Part shown: positions 8,149 through 16,665 of the stretch, in pieces
How positions within the stretch are numbered: position 1 is the stretch's first letter
How the letters are laid out: each line of letters opens with the position of its first letter
Origin: Kiloniellales bacterium
GTDB lineage: Bacteria; Pseudomonadota; Alphaproteobacteria; Kiloniellales; JAKSBE01
NCBI GenBank assembly: GCA_030066685.1
Contig: JASJBF010000006.1
Coordinates: 1 to 64,000 of the forward strand
Length of the DNA stretch: 64,000 nt
Reading direction: 5' to 3'
Notes under the pieces: generated by a model
The model's input: the letters and a program-made list of their open reading frames with translations, nothing else
What the model was told of the DNA's origin: nothing
Database searches by the model: none
Translations under genes and position numbers: made by a program

Positions 8149-9306
8149 TCAGGTGAGGCTTCGCTCGGCACCGGTTTTGCGATCGGCGGCCGGCGGCCGG
8201 GCCAGTTTCGCGGTCTCCGGTGCGTTGCCGTAGCGGCGGTAGCGGAAGTCGGGCGGCGCCTCGGCGGTCTCCGCCGCCGCCAGCTCGGCCATGACGCCAT
8301 GGTGCGGCGAGAGCTCGCAGGCCGGGTCTGTCTGGGCCGCGTCGCCGGTGATCGCGAAGGCCTGGCAACGGCAGCCGCCCCAGTCGACCTCGCGCCGCTC
8401 GCAAGACCGGCAGGGCTCCGGCATCCAGTCGACGCCGCGAAACCTCTGGAAGGCTTCCGAAGACTCCCAGATCTCGCGCAGGCTCTTGTCCCGCAGGTTG
8501 TCGAAGCTCAGCCCGGTGATGGTCTCGGCGGCGTGGCAGGGCAGCACCTGGCCCGAGGGCGTGATGTTGAAGAAGCGCTGGCCCCAGCCGCCCATGCAGG
8601 CCTTGGGACGGCGGGCGTAGTAGTCGGGGACGACGTAGTCGATCGCCAGGCCCGGATAGGTCTTGCCCGCTTCTTCGATGACGGCGAGGGACTCTGCGAG
8701 CTGCGCGGCGCTCGGCAGCAGGGCGGCGCGGTTCTCGTAGGCCCAGCCGTAGTATTGAACGTGGGCGATCTCGATCCGGTGGGCGTCGAGCGCCATGGCC
8801 AGCTCGAACATCTGCGGCAGGTGCTGCAGGTTTTGCCGATGCACCACCATGTTGAGGGTCAGCGGCAGGCCGGTCGCGCGGACCCAGCGCGCGGCTGCCA
8901 GCTTCTTCTTGTGGCCGCCGGCGTAGCCGCCGATGCGGTCGGCGTTGCCGGCCTCGCTGTCCTGAAAGCTGATCTGGACGTGGTCGAGGCCTGCGTCGGC
9001 CAGCGCTTCGACCCGCTCCTCGGTCAGGAGGACCGCCGAGGTGATCAGGTTGCTGTAGAGGCCGTTGCGCGCCGCGGTCTCGACCAGGGCCTCGAGGTCC
9101 TTGCGCACCGTCGGCTCGCCGCCGGAGAAATGGATCTGCAGGGCGCCGAGCCCGGCGATTTCCTCGAGCGCCCGCTGCCAGGTCTCGGTGTCGAGCTCGC
9201 CGGCCGCGCGTTCCAGCTCAAGCGGGTTGGAACAATAGGGGCATTGCAGCGGGCAGCGATGGGTCAGCTCGGCGAGGACGGCGATCGGCGGCTCGGGCTG
9301 GCTCAT
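8149..9306 (-). CDS. pqqE: PqqA peptide cyclase, radical SAM enzyme PqqE
   Basis: The 385-residue cytoplasmic radical SAM enzyme that links the glutamate and tyrosine of PqqA, the first step of PQQ synthesis. The SAM-cluster motif CPLQCPYC is at residues 18-25 and the SAM-binding HFSGGEPT is near residue 60. The SPASM region holds the auxiliary-cluster cysteines (CMGGWGQRF, LPCHAAE, CRSCERREVDWGGCRC). Length is normal for PqqE. Its ATG overlaps the pqqD stop by four bases, so the two are coupled. It is the last gene of a pqqA-pqqD-pqqE unit. Confidence 0.97.
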   Translation of the reverse strand: MSQPEPPIAVLAELTHRCPLQCPYCSNPLELERAAGELDTETWQRALEEIAGLGALQIHFSGGEPTVRKDLEALVETAARNGLYSNLITSAVLLTEERVEALADAGLDHVQISFQDSEAGNADRIGGYAGGHKKKLAAARWVRATGLPLTLNMVVHRQNLQHLPQMFELAMALDAHRIEIAHVQYYGWAYENRAALLPSAAQLAESLAVIEEAGKTYPGLAIDYVVPDYYARRPKACMGGWGQRFFNITPSGQVLPCHAAETITGLSFDNLRDKSLREIWESSEAFQRFRGVDWMPEPCRSCERREVDWGGCRCQAFAITGDAAQTDPACELSPHHGVMAELAAAETAEAPPDFRYRRYGNAPETAKLARPPAADRKTGAERSLT

Positions 9307-9590
9307 CCGGCCATGATTCCCTTGTCGGCCAGATCCTGCAGCAGGGCGGTCACGTCGCGCTCGATGACGTCGCGTTCTGCCTGGAACGTCGCGGCCAGGT
9401 CGTCGACGATCGCCTCGACCGTCGCCGCGCCGTCGCAGCGCTTGAGGATCTCGAGGGCGATCGGATCGGGATTAAAGATCCGCTCCGGCCCGAGCAGGAC
9501 CCAGATGTCCCGCGCCTCATCGAAGCGCAGCTTGACCCCGCGCGGGAGGCTGGGCACCGAGGCGGCGGTGATGACGACACGCTCTTTCAT
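9303..9590 (-). CDS. pqqD: PQQ biosynthesis peptide chaperone PqqD
   Basis: A 95-residue RiPP recognition element that binds the PqqA precursor and presents it to PqqE. The winged-helix pattern begins PSLPRGVKLRFDEARDIWVLLGPER and continues into the LNPxA-like FNPDPIALEILKRCDG and a C-terminal helix LLQDLADKGIM. It overlaps pqqE by four bases. The stretch between it and pqqA contains only a strong hairpin, whereas many genomes place pqqB and pqqC there. Confidence 0.95.
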   Translation of the reverse strand: MKERVVITAASVPSLPRGVKLRFDEARDIWVLLGPERIFNPDPIALEILKRCDGAATVEAIVDDLAATFQAERDVIERDVTALLQDLADKGIMAG

Positions 9591-9661
9591 GGCCGGGCGT
9601 CTCGGCGGCCGCGCCGCGGTGCCGAGCCTCTACTTGAGAGATCCTTGGGCAGAGACGGAAA

Positions 9662-9683
9662 CGGCCCCGCCTGTGCGGGGCCG
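9662..9683 (-). terminator. Intercistronic hairpin between pqqA and pqqD
   Basis: A perfect nine-base-pair stem (CGGCCCCGC pairing with GCGGGGCCG) and a four-base loop, 40 bases after the pqqA stop. On the minus strand it is followed by TTTCCGTCT, a weak U-run. It would act as a partial terminator or mRNA-stabilising structure, so that the short pqqA message is made in excess over pqqDE. Excess pqqA transcript is known in other PQQ producers. Confidence 0.7.
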
Positions 9684-9722
9684 CTTACCAGAAATCGTCT
9701 GCGGTCTGTGCCTCGCCGGAAC

Positions 9723-9800
9723 CTAAAGCTCGGCGCGGACGTAAGAATTGATCTCAAGACCGCAGGAAATCTCAACAACCTTCGGAGTCGTCCACAGCAT
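9723..9800 (-). CDS. pqqA: PQQ precursor peptide PqqA
   Basis: A 25-residue peptide, MLWTTPKVVEISCGLEINSY followed by VRAEL, recognised by its content despite its size. It has the family pattern W-x2-P-x-V-x-E-I and the reactive pair Glu16 and Tyr20 (E-x3-Y), which PqqE crosslinks to build PQQ. The ATG is preceded by a strong Shine-Dalgarno (GGGAGGT) at about seven bases. It lies upstream of pqqD and pqqE on the same strand, separated by a hairpin. The C-terminal AEL is typical of alphaproteobacterial PqqA. Confidence 0.96.
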   Translation of the reverse strand: MLWTTPKVVEISCGLEINSYVRAEL

Positions 9801-10043
9801 CTGCTCTACCTCCCTCGGACAAGCCTCGGTTTATGCGACCACAGTTTGAACGCTGCCGGACCGGCCTTCGTCGCTCGACCGATCCTTGTTGGCTTGGCGG
9901 GGCGATGCGGCAAGCAGCCGCCCCAACGACCCTTCCGTGGCTCTTGACTCTATAGTGCATCGGGGAAACGCAGGCAAGCAGTTTGTAATCATTCTAATGA
10001 TCGCCGCCACCTGATGCGACCTTGGGGATGGCGCCGCGGCTTT

Positions 10044-10499
10044 CTATTCCTGGCAGTCGATCCTAAAAAAGGACCGCCTGGTTCGGCGCAGCAAACGAGG
10101 CGACACCTCTTGCGCGACCAGCCAGCGATACTGGATCTCGTAGGCTTCGGCTTCCCGCTTCATCCAGGTTTCGCAGGTCCCGTCCTCGGTGAAGGTGCCC
10201 TCTTCCTGCTGCAGGTAGTGCACCAGCTCGTGAACCAGGATGCTTCTCTCCCAGGTGTCGTTCTGCGGGTCGAGACGATCGTCGAGATAGACGACCCGGC
10301 CCGGCGGAAACCAGCCCCGAATCTCGCAGGGCCGGTCGCAGGCCTGCGACTCGAGGTAGCTCTGCGATACGAAAACGACCTCGGGCGGACGCTCGGGCAG
10401 GGGCAGGCCGGCGATCGCGTTGATCGCCGTCAGAAGCTGGAGGACCAGGGCTTCGACGCTTGTCGTCATTGGGCGTCTCGACAATGATCGATTTCCCAA
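10044..10499 (-). CDS. Putative zinc metallopeptidase-like protein (HELVH motif)
   Basis: A protein of 151 residues, or 141 if the second ATG at 10469 is used, which removes an arginine-rich leader and looks better. It contains HELVHYLQ (about residues 89-96 of the long form), the HExxH zinc-binding signature, followed about 25 residues on by KREAEAYEIQ with a glutamate that could be the third ligand. Two cysteine pairs (CDRPC and CETW/DCQE) are also present. Small HExxH proteins like this are common in alphaproteobacteria and their substrates are unknown. It is divergent from the next small exported protein gene. Confidence 0.65.
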   Translation of the reverse strand: MGNRSLSRRPMTTSVEALVLQLLTAINAIAGLPLPERPPEVVFVSQSYLESQACDRPCEIRGWFPPGRVVYLDDRLDPQNDTWERSILVHELVHYLQQEEGTFTEDGTCETWMKREAEAYEIQYRWLVAQEVSPRLLRRTRRSFFRIDCQE

Positions 10500-10627
10500 A
10501 CACTCTAAGCACGGGGCTTGGCTTCGCGCAACGGCCGCTCAACGGCCCGTGGCCCTGGCCGATCGGGCGCCGGGCGGTGGGACTGTGCTAAGGTCGACGT
10601 GGGGAAGAGCCGCAGGGAGGACACCGG

Positions 10628-10987
10628 ATGAGGCTGAAGAGCGTTCTTGCAAGTCTGTGCGCAGGTCTCGGAGCGATCGCCGCGCTGGTTCTGGTCGCCG
10701 CGCCGGCCGGCGCCAACGACTATCCGACGGCGGCACGCGCCGACTACGTCTTCGGCTGCATGGCCAGCAACGGCCAGACGCAGGAGATGCTGAATCGCTG
10801 CTCCTGCAGCATCGACGTCATCGCCTCGCTCCTGCCCTACGACCGCTACGTCGAGGCAGAGACCGTTGTGCGCATGCGCCAGGTCGGCGGCGAGAAGACG
10901 GTGATGTTCCGGGATTCGGCGATCGCCAAGGAAACCCTGGCCGAACTGAAGCGAGCGCAGGCCGAGGCGGAGATCCGCTGCTTCTGA
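10628..10987 (+). CDS. Small exported cysteine-containing protein of the PQQ region
   Basis: A 119-residue protein with a typical signal peptide (cleavage after AGA or ANA, about residue 30) and a short mature helical part with four conserved-looking cysteines (FGCMAS, NRCSCS, IRCF). This could be two disulfides in the periplasm. GGGAGG lies about eight bases upstream of the ATG. It converges tail-to-tail with the SoxYZ-like gene, only seven bases apart. Its position among the PQQ accessory genes suggests a role in periplasmic quinoprotein maturation, but I know no characterised homologue. Confidence 0.7.
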   Translation: MRLKSVLASLCAGLGAIAALVLVAAPAGANDYPTAARADYVFGCMASNGQTQEMLNRCSCSIDVIASLLPYDRYVEAETVVRMRQVGGEKTVMFRDSAIAKETLAELKRAQAEAEIRCF

Positions 10988-10994
10988 TGCCGGC

Positions 10995-11834
10995 TTAGGA
11001 GTCGCCGGCCGTGCCGATGGGCCAGCTTCGGGTGAAGACGGCGCCGTCGGTATCGCGCACCTCGACCGACAGCTCCTCCGACCCCTGTCTCGGCAGGAAG
11101 CTGAAGTGGATGCTCGGATCCTCGCTCAGGGAGATCGCGCCTTCCACCGTCATCAGGGTCTGCCCGGCGTAGGAGACCTTGATGTCCTGGACGAAGTGCG
11201 CCGGGATGTAGTGGCGGGTCAGCTGGTTCATCTGAAAGCCGGTGTAGTTGGGATGGCTGACCAGCAGCTGAACCTCCTGGGGCTGCTCGGGTTCTCCGGG
11301 CCGGCTCTGCTTCAGTTTCATCTTGCCGATCCTGGCCTCGGCCGCCGCCATGTCCTTCAACGCCGGCGCCGAGCAGCCGCCGGCCGCCTTGACGAACTTC
11401 TCGACCATGTGCAGGGCGCCGTCGCTGGTTTCCGCGATCACCCGCACGTTGGTGTACTCGTTGACCCGGATCCGGGTCGAGATCGTCGCCGTGCCCATCT
11501 CCGGGGTCAGGTTGAAGACCGCCGCGACCGGCGCCGGGTTCTTGTCGACGATCAGGGTCAGGGTCTTGATGTAGCGCTCGGCAGTCTGCGGGATCTCGGC
11601 GGCGATGGTGACCGGGACGATGGCCGCGTCGTAGGCCCTGTAGGGCGCCTCCAGGCCGACCACGCCGGCGCCCCCGGCGATCGGCCGCTCGCCGAAGAGA
11701 GTCTCGCGCAGGTCGGGCCAGGGATCGTCCTCTTCGCCGGCGGCCAGGGCCGGGGCGGCGGAGAGGGCGAGCGCGATAGCGGCGGCAGGGGCGAAACCGC
11801 GGGCCCAAACGGCGCTGCGGCGAGCTGGCGGCAT
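10995..11834 (-). CDS. Quinoprotein dehydrogenase-associated SoxYZ-like carrier protein
   Basis: An exported protein of about 279 residues. I chose ATG 11834 over an upstream TTG because AGAGG precedes it and a clean signal peptide follows (cleavage after ALA). It fuses a SoxY-like domain, including a GGCSAP motif whose cysteine corresponds to the SoxY swinging-arm thiol, to a C-terminal SoxZ-like beta-sandwich. In Sox systems this cysteine carries sulfur intermediates. Here the fusion belongs to the family found beside PQQ dehydrogenases. Its neighbour is a metallo-hydrolase of the same set, so both are probably periplasmic accessories of XoxF. Confidence 0.88.
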   Translation of the reverse strand: MPPARRSAVWARGFAPAAAIALALSAAPALAAGEEDDPWPDLRETLFGERPIAGGAGVVGLEAPYRAYDAAIVPVTIAAEIPQTAERYIKTLTLIVDKNPAPVAAVFNLTPEMGTATISTRIRVNEYTNVRVIAETSDGALHMVEKFVKAAGGCSAPALKDMAAAEARIGKMKLKQSRPGEPEQPQEVQLLVSHPNYTGFQMNQLTRHYIPAHFVQDIKVSYAGQTLMTVEGAISLSEDPSIHFSFLPRQGSEELSVEVRDTDGAVFTRSWPIGTAGDS

Positions 11835-11916
11835 GGCGTCTGACCTCTCGCTTCGGGTCGGGATACCCAGTTTTGTCAAGAAAGCTTAACAGAGCTCTTA
11901 GCCGGAGGCGAGCCGC

Positions 11917-12882
11917 TCACTCCCACTCCAGCTCGGTGAAGACGGTCACGATATTGCGAGGATGGTTGTCCTCGAAGAGCAGCCAGCCTCGGCGATCCTC
12001 GCGCCCGACCTGCTCGACCGCCTCCTCGATCCTGCCGCCCCTGGCGATGATCGCCCGGGTCTCGGTCAGCAGGCTCTCCAGATAGCGCTGCTGGGCCTCG
12101 AGGGCGGCGGGCCAGGGGGCCGAGGGGGGACCGTGGCCCGGCACGACCCGTTCGGCCTCGACCTGGCGCAGGGTTGCCAGCACGCCCAGCCAGCCCTTGA
12201 GGCTGCCGTCGACCACCGGCAGCCGCTCCATGAACACCAGGTCGCCGGCCCAGAGCGTCCCGGTCGCCTCGTCGAGGACCGTGAGGTCGTTATCCGTGTG
12301 CGCGGTCGGATGGGCGGTCAGCCGCAGCCGCCGGGCGCCGAGGTCGATGGTCAGCGACTCGACGACCGTTTCGTCGGGCGGCAGGATCCGGGTGCCGGCG
12401 GCCAGCTCGCCCAGCACCCGCTCCAGGTGCTGCAGGTAGAAGGGACCGCGGGCGGCCATGGCAGCGGGCAGCTTGGCGTGGCCCAAAACCTTGGGCCGCT
12501 CGGACTCGAAGGCGGCGGTGCCCAGCATGTGGTCCGGATGCCCGTGGGTGATGATGACGTAGGCGATGGGCAGCGCCGTCACCTCGCGGATCGCCTCGAG
12601 TAAGGCCTGGCCCTGGGCGGCGCTGCCGCCGCTGTCGATCACCGCGACCGCCATCCGGCCGACGACGAAGCCGATGTTTGCATAGCCGCCGAGGTTGCCG
12701 CGCGTCGCCTCCTCGTGTGCGCCCTTGTGGACGAAGACGCCCGGCGCCACCTCGGTCACCGGCAGCGGGTCGGCCGCCGCGGGGGCTGCGCCGGCGATCA
12801 GCGCCGCGACCAGAAGGCCGAGGCGACCGCAACGCCTAGTCGAAGCGGGCGGCGCGCAGGTTCTTGGCCGTGTCCAGGTCAA
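11917..12882 (-). CDS. Quinoprotein relay-type MBL-fold zinc metallo-hydrolase, exported
   Basis: A 321-residue metallo-beta-lactamase-fold protein with a signal peptide (hydrophobic LGLLVAALIAGAAPAAA). Zinc ligands are visible in THGHPDHMLG (HxHxDH, about residues 113-118), TAHTDND and VPGHG. This is the SoxH-related type encoded beside PQQ dehydrogenases and SoxYZ-like carriers. The only usable start is TTG at 12882, inside the pentapeptide gene, giving a 47-base overlap and suggesting coupled translation. The natural substrate is unknown; a thioester or persulfide on the SoxYZ-like partner would be a reasonable guess. Confidence 0.87.
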   Translation of the reverse strand: MTWTRPRTCAPPASTRRCGRLGLLVAALIAGAAPAAADPLPVTEVAPGVFVHKGAHEEATRGNLGGYANIGFVVGRMAVAVIDSGGSAAQGQALLEAIREVTALPIAYVIITHGHPDHMLGTAAFESERPKVLGHAKLPAAMAARGPFYLQHLERVLGELAAGTRILPPDETVVESLTIDLGARRLRLTAHPTAHTDNDLTVLDEATGTLWAGDLVFMERLPVVDGSLKGWLGVLATLRQVEAERVVPGHGPPSAPWPAALEAQQRYLESLLTETRAIIARGGRIEEAVEQVGREDRRGWLLFEDNHPRNIVTVFTELEWE

Positions 12883-13693
12883 TGATCTGGTCCCGTCCCG
12901 TGATTCCGGTGAAAAGCGCGCCGTTGATATCGGCCTTGCGCAGGTTGGCGCCGCTGAGGTCGGCGCCGGAGAAGTCGGCGCCGGCGGCCTCCGCCCGCAT
13001 GAGGTTGGCGCCGCTCAGGTCGGCGTCGGTGAAGTCGGCGAACTCCAGGTAGCCACGGGCCAGGTCGGCGCCCTTGAGGTTGGCGCCCTTGAGCCTGGCC
13101 TTCTTGAGGGAGACCCGCATCAGGCCCATGGGCTGGTTCTTCATGTCGGCGGCCATCTTCGCGCCCTCGAGCCGGGCGCCCTCGAGGTTCGCGTAGTCGA
13201 GGTTGCAGATCAGCGCGGCCCCCGATAGGTCCGCCTTCTGCAGGTTGCTCTCCGCCAGCACCGCCGAAAAGGCACTGACCTCGCTGAGATCGGCGCCGGC
13301 GAGATCGGCGCCGCGCAGGATCGCGAGATCGAGGATCGCGCCCTTGAGCTTGGCGCCGGTCAGCTTTGCGCCTTTCAGCACCGCGCCCTGCAGGTTTGCG
13401 CCGGACAGGTCGGCGCCTGAGAGGTCGACGCCTGAAAGGTCAGCCTGCTTGAAGTCGAAGCCCGAAAGCTCGAGGCCGCTGAGGTCGCGCTCGGTCAGGT
13501 CCGCGGGTTCGGTCCCGGTGCTGGTTGCGACCAGCCGGGTCAATTCCTCGCGTGAGACGTCCGCGGCAAAGACTCCGGCGGCCGCAGCGGACAAGAGCAG
13601 CGCTGCGATTGCGGTCGAGATCAAAAGGCCGCCGCCGGCCGCCCAGCCGCGCGCGCCCGTCTCGCATATCTTGTCGTCTCGGTTTCTGCGCAT
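12836..13693 (-). CDS. Exported pentapeptide-repeat protein
   Basis: A 285-residue protein with a signal peptide (cleavage after VFA, about residue 43). Most of the mature part is A(D/N)LxG-type pentapeptide repeats, from about residue 65 to 265 (for example ADLSGVDLSGADLSGANLQG), which fold as a right-handed quadrilateral beta helix. The ATG at 13693 has AGGGAAAG just upstream. Its position, divergent from xoxF and overlapping the metallo-hydrolase, ties it to the quinoprotein accessory set. It may be a scaffold; no enzymatic function is visible. Confidence 0.88.
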   Translation of the reverse strand: MRRNRDDKICETGARGWAAGGGLLISTAIAALLLSAAAAGVFAADVSREELTRLVATSTGTEPADLTERDLSGLELSGFDFKQADLSGVDLSGADLSGANLQGAVLKGAKLTGAKLKGAILDLAILRGADLAGADLSEVSAFSAVLAESNLQKADLSGAALICNLDYANLEGARLEGAKMAADMKNQPMGLMRVSLKKARLKGANLKGADLARGYLEFADFTDADLSGANLMRAEAAGADFSGADLSGANLRKADINGALFTGITGRDQIIDLDTAKNLRAARFD

Positions 13694-14162
13694 CTTTCCC
13701 TCCCGCTGATCTGTTTTTGTCTCTTTGGCGCCAGACCCTTGGCGCCTTTGTCCGCGGCTCGAGACCCGGTGCCGCAGAAGCCCGGCGCCGTCTCGAGGCG
13801 GCCTTCGCGCAATCTTGCCCGCAAGCTTGCAACGGCGCCATCCCTCTGCGCTAGTGTTTAGACTTGCTCTAATTTTCTGCCTCCACTAGCATTAACCAAA
13901 ACCACAAGACCAGCGGTCCTGAAGAAACCGCAGTTTGGGAGAGGCCGAAGACCAGACAGAACCCCAGGATCACAAGGCGAAAAGGTGCCGGTGGGGAGCG
14001 TCTCCCGTCTTCACCTTTTGAACTGAAACCGGTTCCGCATCGGGCCATCAGCAACGCTTGGCGCCGGACGAGAAGACCGGAGGCGAACCTGATAGAGACT
14101 TCCGCGGCTTGGGGAGCGATCAGGACGACGAAACGAAGGGTGACCAATTGGGAGGTTATACC
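13694..14162. promoter_or_regulatory. Divergent promoter region and xoxF leader
   Basis: 469 bases between the divergently transcribed pentapeptide gene and xoxF. The centre (13855-13915) is AT-rich and probably holds the xoxF promoter. Downstream, 13980-14019 forms a two-tier hairpin: AAAAGGTG pairs with CACCTTTT, and GGGAG pairs with CTCCC inside. The ribosome binding site GGGAGG lies at 14150-14155. I do not recognise a known riboswitch. Confidence 0.6.
13980..14019 (+). promoter_or_regulatory. Hairpin in the xoxF 5' leader
   Basis: A 40-base imperfect stem-loop: outer stem AAAAGGTG/CACCTTTT (8 bp) and inner stem GGGAG/CTCCC (5 bp) with a CGT loop. It ends 143 bases before the xoxF ATG. 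It could be an mRNA 5' structure affecting stability or expression, or an attenuator followed by TTTTG. This is seen directly as complementarity only. Confidence 0.45.
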
Positions 14163-15956
14163 ATGAAGAAGGTCCTTAGCAGCGCGTGTCTCGCCGCGAT
14201 GGCGGCTGCGCTCCTGCCGCAGGCCGCGACGGCGAACGACGAACTGCTGGTGATGCAGGACAATCCGGCGTGGTACGTGATGCCCACGCTGGACTACGCG
14301 AACACGCGCTACAGCAAGCTCTCTCAGATCAACGCGGACAACGTCGGCGACCTTCAGGTGGCCTGGACCTTCTCGACCGGCGTGCTGCGCGGTCACGAAG
14401 GGGCGCCCCTGGTGATCGGCAACACCATGTACGTCCACACGCCCTTCCCGAACAACGTCTATGCGCTCGACCTCAGCGCCGACGGCCGCGTCAAGTGGAA
14501 GTACGAGCCGAAGCAGGATCCGGACACGATTCCGGTGATGTGCTGCGATACGGTCAACCGCGGCGTCGCCTATGGCGACGGCAAGATCATCCTGCACCAG
14601 GCCGACACCAAGGTGGTGGCCCTGGACGCCAACACCGGCGAGGTGGTCTGGACCGCGACCAACGGCGATCCCAAGGTGGGCGAGACCGGCACCAGCGCGC
14701 CGATGGTGGTCAAGGACAAGGTCATCATCGGCATCTCGGGCGGCGAGTTCGGCGTGCGCGGCAGCGTCACGGCCTACAACCTTGCCGACGGCAAGCAGGC
14801 CTGGCGGGCCTATTCCATGGGGCCGGACTCCGACACCCTGATGGATCCCGAAAAGACGACCCACCTGGGCAAGCCGGTCGGCAAGGACTCCGGCATCGCC
14901 ACCTGGGAAGGCGACCAGTGGAAGATCGGCGGCGGCACCACTTGGGGCTGGTACGCCTATGATCCGGAAGCCGACCTGATCTACTACGGCACCGGCAACC
15001 CAAGCACCTGGAACCCGTCCCAGCGTCCGGGCGACAATGCCTGGTCCATGACCATCATGGCCCGCGATCCGGACGACGGCATGGCCAAGTGGCTCTACCA
15101 GATGACCCCGCACGACGAGTGGGACTATGACGGCGTCAACGAGATGATCCTGGCCGATATCCCGGTCAAGGGTGAAACTCGCAAGACCCTGGTCCACTTC
15201 GACCGTAACGGCTTTGCCTACACCATGGACCGCATCACGGGCGAGTTGCTGGTGGCCGAGAAGTACGATCCGGCGGTCAACTGGGCGACCCACGTCGACA
15301 TGAAGACCGGCCGGCCGCAGGTGGTCTCGAAGTACTCGACCTCGCAGAACGGCGAGGACGTGAATACCACCGGTATCTGTCCGGCGGCGCTCGGCACGAA
15401 GGACCAGCAGCCGGCGGCCTTCTCGCCGAAGACCGGCCTGTTCTACGTGCCGACCAACCACGTCTGCATGGACTACGAGCCCTTCCGGGTCTCCTACACT
15501 GCGGGCCAGCCCTACGTCGGCGCGACGCTCAGCATGTATCCGGCGCCGGGCGGCGACCATCTCGGCAACTTCATCGCCTGGGATGCGGACAAGGGCGAGA
15601 TCGTCTGGTCGAACCCCGAGCCCTTCTCTGTGTGGAGCGGCGCGCTCGCCACGGCCGGCGATGTCGTCTTCTACGGCACCCTGGAAGGCTACCTGAAGGC
15701 GGTCGATGCCAACACGGGTCGGGAGCTCTATCGCTTCAAGACCCCCTCGGGCATCATCGGCAACGTCATGACCTACGTGCACGGCGGCAAGCAGTACGTC
15801 GCCGTGCTGTCGGGCATCGGCGGCTGGGCCGGCATCGGCCTCGCGGCGGGCCTGACCGAGGACACGGCGGGCCTGGGTGCGGTCGGCGCCTACAAGGCGC
15901 TGAGCAACTACACCCAGCTCGGCGGCCAGCTGACGGTCTTCACGCTGCCGAACTGA
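14163..15956 (+). CDS. xoxF: Lanthanide-type PQQ methanol/alcohol dehydrogenase XoxF
   Basis: A 597-residue periplasmic quinoprotein with a signal peptide (cleavage after ATA, about residue 24) and eight W-motif propeller blades. Metal and active-site residues are visible: Glu195 in GGEFGVRG, Asn279 in GTGNPS, catalytic Asp321 and, two residues on, Asp323 in HDEWDYDG. The second Asp is the extra lanthanide ligand of XoxF enzymes; calcium MxaF has Ala there. The vicinal disulfide CC in VMCCDTVN is also present. It oxidises methanol or other primary alcohols and passes electrons to the cytochrome c encoded next. ATG 14163 has GGGAGG upstream. No mxaI-like gene is nearby. Confidence 0.96.
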   Translation: MKKVLSSACLAAMAAALLPQAATANDELLVMQDNPAWYVMPTLDYANTRYSKLSQINADNVGDLQVAWTFSTGVLRGHEGAPLVIGNTMYVHTPFPNNVYALDLSADGRVKWKYEPKQDPDTIPVMCCDTVNRGVAYGDGKIILHQADTKVVALDANTGEVVWTATNGDPKVGETGTSAPMVVKDKVIIGISGGEFGVRGSVTAYNLADGKQAWRAYSMGPDSDTLMDPEKTTHLGKPVGKDSGIATWEGDQWKIGGGTTWGWYAYDPEADLIYYGTGNPSTWNPSQRPGDNAWSMTIMARDPDDGMAKWLYQMTPHDEWDYDGVNEMILADIPVKGETRKTLVHFDRNGFAYTMDRITGELLVAEKYDPAVNWATHVDMKTGRPQVVSKYSTSQNGEDVNTTGICPAALGTKDQQPAAFSPKTGLFYVPTNHVCMDYEPFRVSYTAGQPYVGATLSMYPAPGGDHLGNFIAWDADKGEIVWSNPEPFSVWSGALATAGDVVFYGTLEGYLKAVDANTGRELYRFKTPSGIIGNVMTYVHGGKQYVAVLSGIGGWAGIGLAAGLTEDTAGLGAVGAYKALSNYTQLGGQLTVFTLPN

Positions 15957-15977
15957 CGACAGGCCGAAGGCTTGGAA

Positions 15978-16012
15978 TGGCCCGGCATTTCGCGAGGCGG
16001 GATGCCGGGCCA
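15978..16012 (+). promoter_or_regulatory. Intercistronic hairpin after xoxF
   Basis: A perfect 11-base-pair stem (TGGCCCGGCAT with ATGCCGGGCCA) with a 13-base loop, 21 bases after the xoxF stop. No U-run follows. Such hairpins protect the 3' end of an upstream message and reduce expression of downstream genes, which fits the need for much more XoxF than cytochrome. Confidence 0.65.
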
Positions 16013-16123
16013 GCTTTCCGCGGACCACGGAACTCCAGGCCCGGCCCGGGACCACTCCTTCGATCGGCTGGCTCGAACCCGGGACCCCGGTCGTCGGACT
16101 CTGAAAGGCGGGTGATAGGAAAG

Positions 16124-16618
16124 ATGGATCTGTCGATGCGCCGCTTCGCAAAGCGCGTGACCCTGACGCTTTCGGCCGTCCTTGTGGCGGCCCTGGGGCT
16201 GGTCCTGCCATCGGGCGATGGCGGCTGGGCCCAGGACGACGAGAAGCCCTACCGGATCAATGACGGTGTGGTGGACTGGTACACCTTCAGCGGCTTCCGC
16301 CGCTACCACGCCGAATGCCACGTCTGCCACGGGCCCGACGGTCTCGGCAGCTCCTTTGCGCCGGCTCTGGCCGAGACCATGAAGACCATGAGCTACGAGG
16401 ACTACCTGGAGGTCGTGGTCAACGGCCGCGAGAACGTCGGCACCACGGCGCAGAACAAGATGCCTGGCTTCGGCGAGAACCTGAACGTCATGTGCTTCAT
16501 CGACGACATCTACGCCTATCTCATGGCCCGGGCCGACGGCGCGCTCGGGCGCGGCCGCCCGAAGAAGGAGGCCAAGCCCGAAGAGGCCAGGGAACGGGAC
16601 AACGACTGTTTGAGCTGA
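16124..16618 (+). CDS. c-type cytochrome, electron acceptor of XoxF (XoxG-like)
   Basis: A 164-residue protein with a signal peptide ending at WAQ (about residue 37). Haem is bound at CHVCH (residues 65-69), and a methionine ligand candidate lies in KMPGFGENLNVMCF. Besides the haem cysteines there is one cysteine in NVMC and one in the C-terminal NDCLS, matching the four-cysteine methanol-metabolism cytochrome type. It would accept electrons from reduced PQQ in XoxF and pass them to the terminal oxidase chain. ATG 16124 has AGGA upstream; longer upstream frames lack a signal peptide. Confidence 0.88.
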   Translation: MDLSMRRFAKRVTLTLSAVLVAALGLVLPSGDGGWAQDDEKPYRINDGVVDWYTFSGFRRYHAECHVCHGPDGLGSSFAPALAETMKTMSYEDYLEVVVNGRENVGTTAQNKMPGFGENLNVMCFIDDIYAYLMARADGALGRGRPKKEAKPEEARERDNDCLS

Positions 16619-16665
16619 CCGTTGCTGTGGTCTCGCTGGGGCGTCGGACGACAAGGAGAGAAGCG

